DNA from: Tilletia caries
Lineage: Eukaryota > Basidiomycota > Exobasidiomycetes > Tilletiales > Tilletiaceae
Direction: 5' to 3'
Assembly (NCBI GenBank): GCA_032718865.1
Contig: JALUTQ010000001.1
Span: forward strand, 1,302,001-1,366,000
DNA length: 64,000 nt
The position numbers and the translations under genes were made by a program. Below the pieces are notes generated by a model that searched no databases, was not told the DNA's origin, and saw only the letters and a program-made list of their open reading frames with translations. Shown here one piece after another: positions 33,780-45,568 of this stretch. How positions within the stretch are numbered: position 1 is the stretch's first letter; the number at the start of each line of letters is the position of its first letter.

Positions 33780-34430
33780 CAGTGTTAAGTGTTCGAAGTA
33801 TACTTGAAGGACCAGAAATTTTTTCAAACCATACTACAGTATACAGTATGTTTTTGGTCCGGAAGGTCTGAGTACTGCGACAGTATGGAAAAAGTAGTAC
33901 TGTTTCCTTCAAGTATACTGGCGACATACTGGCAAATTTTCGGGTACTTACATTATACTCCAGTACTACTGCAGTAGTACTTGTCAAAGAAAACATAATT
34001 CAAGTATACGAGGCGCAGTACTGCAGTATGTCCACATCATACTTTACGGGACGATGTGTCCGAAAACATACTACAGGATAGTTCCAGTATACTGCAGCAC
34101 CGTTCTCGCAGTACTACTGCAGTATGTCCACATCACATTTTACAGGAAAATATGTCACGAAACATACTGCAGGATAGTTCCAGTATACTGCAGAAGCTCG
34201 AGCCAGTATCCTTCAAGTATGCTGCAGCATACAAAGAGGAGGTTTACGGCATCGCGCTCCTTTTACATACTGCAGTATACTGCAGGACCGCGCCGGAGGA
34301 TCCAAACAGGATACATTACCTTTTTTGAAACCGCCCAGATTTTCCGACAGGATACAGTATGTTTTTGCAAAAAGTAGTACTGTAACAGTATACTACGACA
34401 GGATACAGTATGTAGTATGTCGAAACACTG
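33780..34430. mobile_element. Complete CATACTGCAGTATG-family element (651 bp)
   Basis: Perfect 8-bp duplication CATGTGAA at 33772-33779 and 34431-34438. The ends read CAGTGTTAAGTGTTCGA on the left and CAGTGTTTCGACATAC on the other strand at the right. CAGTG ends with an 8-bp duplication fit the hAT superfamily. No gene is inside. The palindrome CATACTGCAGTATG and one-base variants recur many times. Confidence 0.9.
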
Positions 34431-34693
34431 CATGTGAAGGTCAAGACAAAATTAAGCTGGGAACTGTCATTATATCCTACTGTATAAATGTAGAAGACTT
34501 AAAGTGTCTTAAGTTAAGTCCCGCATACTATAGTATACTATTAGAAGATAGTATATACCTTTGAGTACCGTCGATAATACGTGGCCTGAAATAAAAATAA
34601 AAAACATACTATAATATAATATAATATGCACCAGTGTCTGTAATCGAGGAAAAAGAAATGATAGAAATGAAAAAGAATGTCAGTAAGTTGTAC

Positions 34694-35373
34694 TAAGGTT
34701 GTCCCCGGAGCAACGCGGAGGGCTCCACCTCCGCACTTCCAAATTCCGTTGGAATTTTGACTTTTTGAGGCGAGCTCCGCCTCTGCAGACTAAGACAGAG
34801 CTGAAAAAAACCAGCTCCGCGTTCCGACGGAATTTTCCAAAACTTGAAATCCCAGCTCCGCGCTCCGCGTTTTTTCTGTGCGTTTTCATAATCCTCCTCC
34901 GTGCTCCGTGTATGCGGAGCTCGGCATTCCGCGGAACTCCGTCGGAGCGCAGTGGTGGTATAAGTTGCTTTCAGAATGACTCTAATATAATCAGGGCTAT
35001 ACATTTACCATCCGACATTGTTGCGGGATTGACTCCAGTGCTATTTTGAAGTTCTCAACGGATGATGATGCCTGTTTTATCTCCTGCGCGTGTCTCGACG
35101 GTACCTATTTTCTCGGAATTCCGCGGAAATTCCGCCGGAACTTTTACACAATTTTGACGACTCCGCGCTCCGCACTTTTGGCTGGTGGTCCCAGGATTGG
35201 GCTCCGCGCTCCGCGTAAGTTCCGGCGGAGTCCTCCAGGCGGACTCCGTGCTTTTTTAAGATCAAAAATCTCTCAAAAGAGAGCTCCGCGCTCCGCCGGA
35301 GGCGGAGCCCTCCGTCGGAGGAGCGCGGAGTCCGCAAAACCCCAGCTCCGCGTCAACTCCGGGGACAACCTTA
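34694..35373. mobile_element. hAT-like non-autonomous element (680 bp), TAAGGTTG ends
   Basis: Perfect 8-bp duplication AGTTGTAC at 34686-34693 and 35374-35381. Ends read TAAGGTTGTCCCCGGAG and, on the other strand, TAAGGTTGTCCCCGGAGT. Copy 2 of the host repeat has the uninterrupted site (GTACAACT, 63898-63905). The interior is made of GAGCTCCGCGCTCCG-like blocks. No transposase is inside. Confidence 0.95.
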
Positions 35374-35504
35374 AGTTGTACTGCTATAAGCGTGAGATTT
35401 GAGAACGAGGTGGGAGAGGGGGATTGGAGAGTATACGCACCCTGGTGTGCCACCGCTGAGACATTGATGGGCGGAAGAGAGTGTGAGAGACGCGAGCCGG
35501 CGAG

Positions 35505-35580
35505 TGCTGGACGGACGGACGGTGTACGGACGGACGGTGTACGACGGTCGGTGTACGACGGTCGACGGTCGACGCGCGAG
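35505..35580. repeat. GGACGGTGTAC minisatellite
   Basis: Tandem blocks of GGACGGTGTAC and GACGGTC. The matching stretch in copy 2 (about 63735-63770) is shorter, so the array has changed length since the two copies diverged. Confidence 0.8.
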
Positions 35581-35869
35581 AAGTGACAAGTTGTGTGTGG
35601 GTGGGCAAGTCTTGTGAGTGATGGGCGGGTGATGAGCACTGGGAGGATGTGGAGGGGGGGCGGAAAAGAGCCTGTGTGGGATCAGAGGGAGAAAAGATGA
35701 AGGAGGAAGGAAAATGGGAATGCGCTGCTGAAAAGGTATATGAATTATGGAGGGGAAAGATATGTTGGACGACCTCTCGATTCTGACGCTGTGGAGTGTG
35801 GACGGCTTGTAGTTTATCGAGCCGCAACCCATCACCAGAACTATCAGTTTATAGTGTTTTGAAGTCAGC

Positions 35870-36215
35870 CAATCGCAGTCATCGAGTTTTAAGATCGAAG
35901 AGCAGTCGTCATGTGATTACACCGGTTTCATCAAACGTCTCAGCTTCGCGTCGTACGCGCCCTTCAGTACGGGCCACAAGCCCACAAGAGCATTTCGTTC
36001 CATAATCAACATGACGTCGCGGCAGCACTGCAGACTGCTGTCCACACGTCCGTATCTGGAGGAGCACCGATGGCGACAAGATTAAAAAGTCGACGAGCTC
36101 TTCAAGATTGGGTGGTGGAGATGCAGACGGATGAGCTAAAGGCTTATATGAGTGAAGAGTCTCTAGCGGGGTTGCACTGTCAGGAAAGAAGCTGCGAAAA
36201 TCCGTGAGTAGACTC
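35870..36215 (+). repeat. Diverged duplicate of the 37.5-37.8 kb module
   Basis: Aligns with 37500-37815 over about 340 bp, including TACGCGCCCTTCAGTAC, the EEHR-coding part and the GTGAGTAGACTC donor. The translated parts share the YLEEHR, VDELF and DELKAYMSEES-like motifs. Confidence 0.7.
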
Positions 36216-38640
36216 AGCTTCACTCCCTCACTGTTTACCACGTCCATCCTCTCCCCACCACCCATTCCTTAATCCTTTAGGTCACCCATCGGCCATCCTC
36301 CGGCTCGCCTTCTTCAAGCACGATGGTTCCGCCCAGAATCACAACTCGACGTGGGGACGTCGTTGCGAAGGTCACCGACAAAGTTATGCACGGCAAAAAC
36401 AAGCAGCGTAACTACGAGGACGACGAGCAGCTTCCCCGAAAACGCGTGCGCGCGCCGCTCCCGGGCTCTTTCATCGTATGGGCCATGGGGCACAATGATC
36501 CAGCCGAGATCCGCTAGCGTCCCTCCCCTCACGTTCACCTTCCTGAACAAGCCATCCAACGCACAGCTTGAATTTCGAGTTGTGGTGCTCGATCCGGAAC
36601 GTAAGCCGATCACCGTATCGAGCAGCTTCAAACACACACGGTTCGAACTTTCACCTCCAGAGATTGTCGCAAAAGTCAAAACTTGTGGCGGTACCACATG
36701 GCTGCGCCACGTGCTTCCTTATCTTATCTATTATCTTCGCTCCTTCCATTTCTCATCACCTCTCTTCCTCTCGGCCGAGAGCCTTCCCTTTGTTCCTCGT
36801 CACCTTTTCAGCTCTCGCTGCTCTCCCTTGTACTGAAGAACTTCCAGTAACTATTCACTCTACCTTTCCTTCTTCACACTGCTCGCTGATCAGTATTCTG
36901 TTGGCTGCTAGCCAATACAAAACTGGAGGACGAAAAAGCGAACTTCGAGGCGGCGATGTGCACTCAAATTCAAGACCATGGAAGACTCTATAGCCCCCTC
37001 CGAAGACATCAAGCTACAGGACGTCTTCGATTCCAAAGGCTTGTGGGCGACCACCGCTTTCGCAAGCATCGGACTCACAGTCGCACAGTCGCACCACCAT
37101 CCAAAATTCAAGCCCGCCCACGCGGGCCACATCAGCGCCGGCGCAGGTCCTCTACTCATCTTCCACAGCAGTCACGAGCACAGAGACAGAGTGCACCTCA
37201 TGAGATCGAGATCTCCCTATCACGTCAGCCTTTTTTCTGTGTCTCCGCTCAAGAGAGAATACGCTTCGCCGAAGAGCCGGAGCCGGCCTGTCGCAGCCTA
37301 CCATGGCGAGCATCGAAGCTCAACGAGCCAAATGCAGGGCCCAAGGAGCCGATGCTCCGACTCTTTTCCGGACTTCAAGCGATGGTCCATCTTGCGATCC
37401 TTATCGGCAACTCCAACGAACGCAACAGCTGCCTCACTAATCAAGCGGCACTTACCCTTCCGGCCACCCGAACGACAGTGGCGAGCACAATCATGGAGTC
37501 TCAAGGTCGAAGAGCAGCCGTCACGTAATTACACCGGCCTCGCCAAGCGACTTAGTTTCGCATCATACGCGCCCTTCAGTACAGGCCACAAATGCCTATC
37601 GTTCCACAACCAGAATGATGCCGACGGCCGACGCGGCGCTGTTGTCTGCAAGCCGGTATCTGGAGGAACACCGTCAAGAAAAGAATGTCGACAAGCTCTT
37701 CGATGATTAGGTGGCGGAGACGCTCACAAATGAGCTGAAGGCTTATATTAGTGGCGAGTCTGCAGCAGGCTTGCACTGGTCGGGAACAGAGCTACGACGA
37801 TCTGTGAGTAGACTCCACAGCAGTGTGACGCCAAAGAATCGATACTGAACTTGAGCATTTTTCGATTCAAACACCATCAGATCAGGAAGCAAGACGATCG
37901 CAAGTACTGCGACGGATTGGTTTATTGGCTGCTGAACGAGAAGGATCGGTCTATTCCGTGCCTCAGCAAGAACAGCAGCACCCTAACCGACCAGAGCTCC
38001 GCCCGCACGTCGACCGGTCGCAAATGCTTTCCGTGCCTGGTGGCACACCTGGTGACTGGGAGGCGAGTATGCGAGCTGGGCAGCTGGCAGTGTCCGTTCG
38101 AGCGGATGGGATTGCAAAAGCCGACATCCGCAAGGCAATACAAGCCCAAAAGCGTCAGGTACAGCAGGGCAACGTCGCTGCAACGTACTACCTCTCGCCA
38201 GCCGTAGCAACGGCCCAGCAGCTCGAAAACTCGCCCAGCTCGGGCTGGCCGATGCGGGACAACGACAAGGGCAAGAACGAGGCGGCATTTAAAGCGCTTT
38301 GGTCGATTGTGACTGCGGATGACCCGGTCCCAAACCTTCAGAGTTGAGACGGTGAGAGCTGGCTTGTCACTGCAAACGTCTCTCTCCCTCAGACTGCCGT
38401 CGATGTCGTCCGGGGCTCTTCGCCGCACCCAGCGCCCAGGATCGACATGCTGCGCGGCGTCTTTCGCCTGCTCACGACCTCCTTCGATCTCGCGCTTCAG
38501 GTTCAACATCAACAGCTTCCAGATGGGACCGTGGACAAGTCACACCTCACCACGCCTTCGACAACGGTAAGCACGTCGTCAAAATTCCCTACCGCGCTGA
38601 ATTTGCTCAAGCGGAACCTGAATTTGCTCAAGGGAGGAGG
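35870..38640 (+). CDS. Unrecognised multi-exon gene in the repeat unit, copy 1
   Basis: Several coding-like pieces lie in one direction. An open frame from 36323 starts MVPPRITTRRGDVVAKVTD; a 7-bp extra stretch at about 36480 breaks it here but not in copy 2. Next is a piece at about 36978 starting MEDSIAPSEDIKLQDVF. A module near 37640-37812 reads RYLEEHRQEKNVDKLFDD, then TAG, then ETLTNELKAYISGESAAGLH, before a GTGAGT donor. After CATCAG at 37881 an exon reads SQMLSVPGGTPGDWEASM and ADIRKAIQAQKRQVQQGN up to about 38345. An exon after CCTCAG near 38388 reads RIDMLRGVFRLLTTSFDLAL. I know no family that fits. The module is duplicated at 36035-36215. The exon order is inference. Confidence 0.45.
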
Positions 38641-38783
38641 TTCCGCTTGAGCATCGACTTCGTGATCGTGAGTATGATTGGCCTTTCAACCTCCCTCTCG
38701 TCAATAAATAAGCACTGATGAAGCAATATCCGACTTCCCTTCCGTAGATTTCCTGCATCATCAAGCGCTACAGCGGTGCCACG

Positions 38784-39495
38784 CAGGGCTCGGCACGACT
38801 ATGGGATTTTACGACTATTACGACTATAGCCTCATACAACTATAGCGACTATAGTCATAGCCGCTGATAGTCGCACTTACGACTATGACTATGACTATGC
38901 TCCAGAAAATGTAAGACAATAGTCGCCATAGTCGTTAAAAATCTGGTTTAAAATTGATTTTGCGACTATAGTCGGACAATAGCTGGACATCAAGGCTATA
39001 GTCGCAGCAAAGAATCCGGCTATAGTTCGACTATAGTATGCCATGGTCTGACTATAGCTTGAAGTTGCGACTATAGCCACAGGACCGACCGCCACCACTA
39101 TAGTCAGACTATGTCATCCATTGCCCATGAAACACTATAGCCAGTTATAGTGCGACTATTATCGTTGGATAACCGAACCATAGCCTGACTATATCCAATT
39201 TTAGGCAATTGAGGGCGACCTACACCATAACTGTTTATAGTCTGAAATTTGACGTGCAACTATAGTGCGAAAATTGTTGTCCCAAAGTCCGACTATAGTG
39301 GCGCACAGGCGTTACAATTTTGGCTATAGTCACACTGTAGTGCAAAATTTAGCTGCGCAAAAGCCTGCGACTATAGTCGACTATGGCACTATAGTCAGAC
39401 TTGCGACTATGACTATTTCGGATTTTCAAAAAGCGCCTACGACTACGACTATGACTATGCCAAAAAAGTGCAACTATAGTCGAAGCCGAGCCCTG
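38784..39495. mobile_element. GACTATAGTC-family element (712 bp), copy 1
   Basis: Inverted ends CAGGGCTCGGCACGACTAT and CAGGGCTCGGCTTCGACTAT. The interior is largely made of the palindrome GACTATAGTC and its fragments CATAGTC and CTATAGTCG. The inner flank GTGCCACG is shared with copy 2, but the outer flank is CACTTGTA and no 8-bp duplication is present. No gene is inside. Confidence 0.85.
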
Positions 39496-39701
39496 CACTT
39501 GTATGCTACAGTAGGATAGTTTTAATATGATTTCTGCAAGTGAGGCAAAACATACTATAGGTATACTATATTACCGCCGCCAAAACCAAATAGTATATAG
39601 TATGACAGTCGAAAAAATGCCGGCAATTCGCGGCATACTATAGTATATTACTTAAATAGTATATACTATTTAGTATACTATCGTAGGATACTATTGATAG
39701 T
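39496..39701. repeat. AT-rich TACTATAGTATA block
   Basis: Repeats of ATACTATAGTATA and TAGTATATACTA. It resembles the AT-rich part near 34510-34625. I cannot delimit ends. Confidence 0.4.
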
Positions 39702-40245
39702 ATGTTGCACGTTGCACCACTGGCCCCAGCAGCTTCGCCCGGCTTCTGCATCGCTTCAAGACGTTCCGAGCAAAGAAGACTCGGACATAGTCTCCCGGTT
39801 AAGCGTTCCGGGCTGCTCGTCAACTTGGACTTCGACCTCGAACTTCCTCGCTACCTACGAAAAGCCCGCAGTAATAGCCAAGCAAGAGCGAAGGAATGGC
39901 TTTCAGGCGAAGGGCTAGCGGTGCTGACAAAATGGTGGGCGACTTTTTCCGGAACCGTCCTTCCGGCAGTTATAGATCGGATCGGCTCCTTTTCGATAAC
40001 AACCTCTGCTGGCCAGAAGGTTCAGGCTGCCACGCATGGGATTCGAATCGGCAGAGCAAGTAGTCGCTTACGCCGTCCAACAATGTGAGCGTGTTGTATT
40101 ATGCGACCCGCTTTCACAAGACGAAGATGACTTTTCCGACGTCGGTGACGAGCTCGATCAGGAATACAACGAAGACGAGGACAATGAAGACGAGGACGAG
40201 GACAAGGACGAGGACGAGGAACATGGTAATCAACTTGTTTGTTAG
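39702..40245 (+). CDS. Unrecognised acidic-tail open frame
   Basis: Open from about 39702 with LVNLDFDLELPRYLRKAR and AKEWLSGEGLAVLTKWW. A frame change near 40036 leads to FESAEQVVAYAVQQCERVV and a long Glu/Asp tail with EDEDKDEDEEHG ending at 40245. It may be one gene with a small indel. I do not know the family. Confidence 0.35.
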
Positions 40246-41045
40246 CAAATGTATACAGCGCTAGCGCTGGCGGCTAGCGGCAAGGAGCTAAGCGGACATC
40301 ACAGCTCCCTGACCAGGGCACATTTCAAAGACATCGGTCTTTCCTAATCTCACCTTGATCAGAGTCGCCCACACGTCCTCTGCGGCAGTAAGCAAGTTTA
40401 AGTCGCTGTCCCACCCCAATCCAGACTGACTAGCGAGGAACTTGACTTCCTTTTAATTCGCTTTCAACTGTAATTGTAATAACAACCCAATCCCAAAAAG
40501 GACATCAGTATCAGCCTAGATTCGGACCTTATTACTGTAGCACCACGCCTTGCAGCTACCTCACGCCTCGCCGGAAAATGAAGCGAGGCGCAGTGCAGGC
40601 AGCCTAGGGCACTTCGGGGAATATTTAATGCTGACGTTCTCAGGAGGAACTGGAGCAGTGGCATTGCTGTTTTGTGGGAAGAACAGAAGTTAAGGGCGCT
40701 GTAGTTAAATTAAATCACGTCGCCGCCGTAGAAGCCGCGTCCAAAGTGGCAGTAACCGCACTTGCTGGCACAAGACAAGACGTGTTTGGCTTCGGAGTAG
40801 TAAGAATAGTCTTTGCGGGCTTGATCCGTAGCGTTGCTGAGTACTCAGTCTCGCTTGTATGGTGAGGCGTGGGCGTGTATACAATGGAGAGGGCCAGCGA
40901 TACTGGGAAAATACTCAGGGCAGAGAGAAAAGGTTTCCATGCATTACAAAGATTGGGATAATAGGGTTGTAGACAGCAGGCGCACGAACGCGCGCTCTGA
41001 AATTTTAGGGCCGCCGGCCCTGAAAATGAGGAACTGACCATTTGC
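40246..41045. other. No recognisable feature
   Basis: No exon, repeat end or RNA gene that I can support. Confidence 0.3.
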
Positions 41046-41304
41046 GCGCCTTATGTTGGCCTAAAGAGCTTGTCCTCAATCTTCGAAGTGGGCCAGCTAG
41101 AAACTGAACAGGTCCTCAGCGGGTGAGAACAAACTAGCTCAGTCAATGACGTTCAGAATGTGCCATAGACCGTTTGAAACATGCTTCAAGATTCGTTAAT
41201 GAACTCTTAAACTGTTTTATTTTGCGCAGGGTCTGAGTCGCGTTTGATAGCTATGGGTCATATATCTTTTTGTGGCGTCTACCGACGTATTGAGCAAAGA
41301 CACC
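41046..41304 (+). repeat. Dispersed repeat, second copy
   Basis: Matches 28507-28774 with few differences (for instance GAAGTGGGCCAGCTAGAAAC in both). It lacks the last 60 bp of the longest copy and directly precedes the gypsy pol region. Confidence 0.8.
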
Positions 41305-41499
41305 TGCCATGCGTGGAGATGGCGAGGGATTTGGACTACCCCTCGACCTGAGACCCCATGGCCTTTCCTCTAGGGGAGTATTACCCTCCCCTGATGCTTT
41401 GTCAGCTACAGCTGCTAACCAAGCATCTTTCCCCCCTCCCCCTCCTCGCGCAGCGTCGGAAGCTACTCCACAGCTTCACTTTGCCGACCGTCCTCAATT

Positions 41500-44400
41500 T
41501 TGGACTTCGCGCATCATCAACACAGACGCTGCCGGTCGCCTCTTGGCTCAGCCCACTCCGTGGTGGTGCGTATGCCTGCATCGGCTGACATCGGCACTGG
41601 GCGAGCCCATTGTCGTCACGCCCCTATGACGACGCTCGTCCGTCTCAACGACACGCATAGCGCCCCAGTCTCCTCACTCCTTGACACGGGCGCGTCCCTA
41701 TCCTCCATCGATGCCGGCTTGCTCGCACGTCTCGGTGGCTCGCCCTCGGGGGCTCCTATGCGCGTCCATGGCTTGGGTGACGTTGAGACCCTCGGCTGGG
41801 CGACCTTGACGTTCTTCGTCCCCGCCAAGGCAGACCATGGAACCGATGTCAATCTTGAATGCACCTTGGACTTCCATGTCCTCCCCAGCTTCGCGCCTGG
41901 GCTCTGTCTCGGCCTGGACTTCATCGAGGGCCTCGGAGTGTCCATCGACGCAGCCACTAGCAAGGCCCGCGTGCGCCGTTACACCTTCGATGTCGTCGAG
42001 CACCTTCCCCAACCCTTCGCCAAGGAAGCTCAGCTCTGCTCGACGGCGGCAGTGTGCCTGCCTGCTCGATCGATGGCTTGGATACCTGTCGATACTGGAG
42101 CCCTGGCGTCGGGAGTCGACTACTTGATCCATCCTCGGCTCATGACCAGTCACGACGAGTCCGTCACGATTGCTGGCCCCGCTGCTCTGGGAGGCCGCGA
42201 CACCAAGCATATCCTCATCGGGAATCACAGCTCCCGCACCGTCCACCTGGATCGTCGCACTCCCATCGCAGACGCCGTCTTGGCCCATCTCGGAGATCGC
42301 GCCTCGTCATCGCCCTCCGTCGATCGATTCGAACTCGGGTCTCCCCTGCCTCAGGCCGATCTATGGACGGCAGCTGCCGATCCGCACGCATGGAAGCCAG
42401 AGACGGGCCGGGATGACACCACTGCTGAGCCTCTTGACTTTTTCGAGGGCGTTGAGGACCCTGCTCACGCGCTCTGCCGGGATGCTGAGACCGTCCTGGT
42501 TGATGGCCACTTCCGCGTTGGTGTTGACTCGACCGGCGCCCCTCATCCCGCCGTCGTCGAACTGCTTCGCCGTCACACCGAAGCGTTTGCGTTGGATGGA
42601 CGCCCCGGGCTGATCCGCGGTGTTGCGATGGAGATCCCTATCGTTGCAGACACCGAGCTTCGTTCTGAACCTCCGCGCCGCGCGAGCCCGGAGAAACTTG
42701 CGAAGATGGACTCGGCATTAGACCAGCTTCTCTCCTGGGATGTGATTGAGCCGGCGGCGAGTCCTGTGTCATACCCAGTGCTGATGGTGAAGCAGTACGA
42801 CAAGTGGAGATTTTGCGTCGATTACCGCAATCTCAACTCCGCCACGGTGTCCGACCGGTATCCACTCCCCACCGCGGACGCCATGTTCCAGACACTGCAG
42901 GGTAAACGCTGGTTTAGTTCATTAGATGCTATTCGGGGATACCACCAGCTTCCCGTCGCGGAGAAGGACCGGTGGAAAACTGCGTTCGTGTGTCATCGGG
43001 GACTGTTCCAATATAAGACAGTCCCCTTCGGCCTCAAGAACGCCCCCCCCCGCCGTGTTCCAAAGGTTGATGGATCGAGTGTTGGGATCGCTGCGATGGA
43101 AGACGGCCGTTATATACATCGACGATGTTATAGCGGCGACGGCGACATTGGAGGAACACCTCTCCACGTTGGAGACCATCCTGACCAGTGCATCGCAGAT
43201 CGGCCTGAAGTTTTCCCCCTCCAAGTGCACCTTCGCTGTTCCAAGCCTCACCCTTCTTGGGCGCAAGGTGTCCGGAGCCGGCGTTGCCGTGTGGGAGGAG
43301 AGAGCCAAGGCCGTTCAGGAGCTGCCCCGACCACGAACCCTGCGAGACGTGTACCATGCGCTTGGGTTGTTCGGATACTATCGCGCGTTTGTTCCTGGGT
43401 ATGCCGAGATTGCCGCGCCGTTGACGAGCTTGACAAAGGGGTGGCGGTACGAATCGGTCGAAGATCGGTCTCGTCTGGTCCGCGTTGATGGAACCCCCAC
43501 GAACGCCGATCGCGAGCTCGTGAGCTGGGATGATGCCCAAGAGCGCAGCTTCAGTCAACTCAAGCGCGCCATCGCCACCCCACCAGTGCTCGCTCATCCA
43601 GACCCTACGCGCCCCTACGTCTTGTATGTAGACGCCAGCAAGTCCGCTTTCGCCGCCGCCCTCCATCAGGTGTTTGTCGACGAGGAGCTGCTGTCTCCCT
43701 CCGCTTACCCGGCTGCGCCTTCCCCTCTTCCGAATCCCGTTCCCGTATCCCGAGAGCGCTGGCGGTCCTGGCTGCTCGCCGATCGCTACTTCGGCCCTCT
43801 TCTCCGCCGCATGGAGGCGGCTGGTGCTGATGAATCGGACGAGTGGGTGGTGGAGGATGGCGTCCTGGTTCGCCGTGTTGATGGACGATGGGCGCTACCG
43901 GACGGCGCACTGCCTTTGGCTCTGCGACTCGCGCACGAGAGCGGCGGTCACTTTGGCTATTCCAAAACGCTGTTGGCCGTGTCGAAGTCATTCTGGCGTC
44001 CACGATTGGCCGAGCACGTCCGCGCGTGGGTGGCGCACTGCCTGCTCTGCCTGAAGACGAAGCCTCGTCCTCGCGTCGGAGACTTGGATGTCGAGCACGA
44101 CCCCCGGCTGCCGTTTGAAGACGTGTCGCTCGACGTCGTTTCGGGGTTCCCCTCGTTCCACGGCCGCGACGCAGTTTTGTTCATCGCTGACGGCTTTTTC
44201 GCGTTTGATCATGCTGGAACCTTGCAAGTCCTCGATCGATGCTGCTGGGATCGCGGCCATTCTGAGCAACCGCGTCCTGCGTTTGGGTTGGCGCCCCCCC
44301 GACGTTTGGTGTCGGATAGCGAGGCAAAGCTGACGGGCCAAGTGATGCAAGCCCTTGCGCGTTCGTTGGGTGCAGAGCTGAAGCCTTCGACGCCGTACCA

Positions 44401-45568
44401 CCAGCAAGCGAACTTCGTGGAGAGGACCGTGCAAACTGTCCAGTCCGCTCTTCGCGTCTTGACTGCGGCTGGGCACGCGCCTTGTGATCGGGTTGTCGTT
44501 CCTGCCGTGGAGCTCGCTTTCAACAGCAGCCCGAACGTTACCACTGCCCATCGTCCCTTTGACCTGGTGTTCGTCGCTCATCCCGACTTGGCGCACGCGG
44601 TCTTTGACGCCGATGCCGGACGGGGAGCGGAGAGCTTTGATGATCGCCTTCTTGCTGCCTCCGAACGCCTCTCCGATGCGTACCGGGCGATTGCTTCCGC
44701 TCGCGCACAGCAGAAGCGTCGCTACGATGCGCGTCGCGGTCCTCTTCCCGTCCTACATGCGGGTGACCAGGTGTTCGTGCGACTCGGAAATCGACCGATC
44801 CCAGGACTGGGCGAGGGGAAGCTCGACGCGCGAAAGGCCGGTCCATATACTGTGCGGGAGGTCCTGTCTCCGCATCGCGTCCGCCTTGTGCTACCAGACG
44901 ACTTGCGTATCAGTGACGAGTTCAGCATTGATCAACTGGATCCTCTGCCTGGCTCACCTGACCCTTTCGCGCTGCAGCGCTGCTCTCCTCCACCTGTGCC
45001 GTTACCGGCTCCTGCTGCCGAGGTCGACGAGCCCGGCGTGATTGATGAAGTCGCCGTGGGTGATGATGCGGAGGACGAGCTCGACGTCGCTCCACCACTG
45101 GGTCCTCGCGAGCGTCGCCCGCCGTTGAGCCTGCGTGACTTCGATGTCGGCGTGGTGCATGCTGGTGCTGTTCCGTCATGGGAGGAAGTGATGCACGGTC
45201 CGATCACTGGATGCCGAGAGGTGATGAAAGACGGCAGATCAGTAACGGCCCGCGAACGTCCCATCGCATTTCAGTCCCGACTTACCTCGCCTTCGGAGCA
45301 GAAGCTCGTGGCCGCTGAGCTCGAGTTGTGCTGCCTGGCATGGTCCTTCGCTCGAATGGCGCACCTGTTGGAAGGCGTACCCGTGACTGTTGTCACCGAC
45401 CATCTCCCCATGTCAAAGATGTTGACATCAACGGGTGCTACGCAGTACGGCCCGGTCATTTCGCGCTGCCGAGCCCTCTTACTTCCCCATCTGCACTTGC
45501 TGCGATTCGAGTACCGAACAGGCCGGAAACACTCCAATGTCGACGCCCTTTCCCGCTTGGTTGGCTGA
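41500..45568 (+). pseudogene. Ty3/gypsy Pol: protease, RT, integrase, displaced RNase H
   Basis: Pol copies retroelement RNA and inserts the cDNA. Motifs in order: protease SLLDTGASLSSID (about 41677); reverse transcriptase KWRFCVDYRNLNSAT, KTVPFGLKNAP and AVIYIDDVIAA (YIDD); start of RNase H, YVLYVDASKSAFAAALHQV (about 43618); integrase zinc finger HESGGHFG ... CLLC; core with LVSDSEAKLTG and STPYHQQANFVERTV; a chromodomain-like tail. Last, at 45270-45565, comes the rest of RNase H: RPIAFQSRLTSPSEQKLVAA, VTVVTDHLPMSKML and FEYRTGRKHSNVDALSRLV. In known gypsy elements this part directly follows the YVDAS stretch. Frameshifts lie at C9 (43043-43051), T5 (44195-44199) and C7 (44294-44300). No gag and no LTR were found. 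Confidence 0.85.

Larger units (their letters stand above)
34585..39495 (+). repeat. Inverted 4.2-kb repeat unit, copy 1
   Basis: Matches copy 2 in reverse: 34585-36031 corresponds to 63279-64000, and 36023-39495 to 53963-57428. Similarity is very high, with few substitutions. It carries a 680-bp insertion (34694-35373) that copy 2 lacks, and lacks the MULE that splits copy 2. Copy 2 runs off the window, so the true outer end near 34585 is unknown. Confidence 0.9.

Noticed and set aside
35371..35835. 154-codon minus-strand gene
   Set aside because: The frame crosses the edge of the 680-bp insertion and a minisatellite, and it is CT-rich; copy 2 shows the same composition without gene features.
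38784..39495. CRISPR-like array from the regular GACTATAGTC repeats
   Set aside because: The unit is a 10-bp palindrome in both orientations with irregular short spacing and no unique spacers; the context is a eukaryotic transposon with inverted ends.
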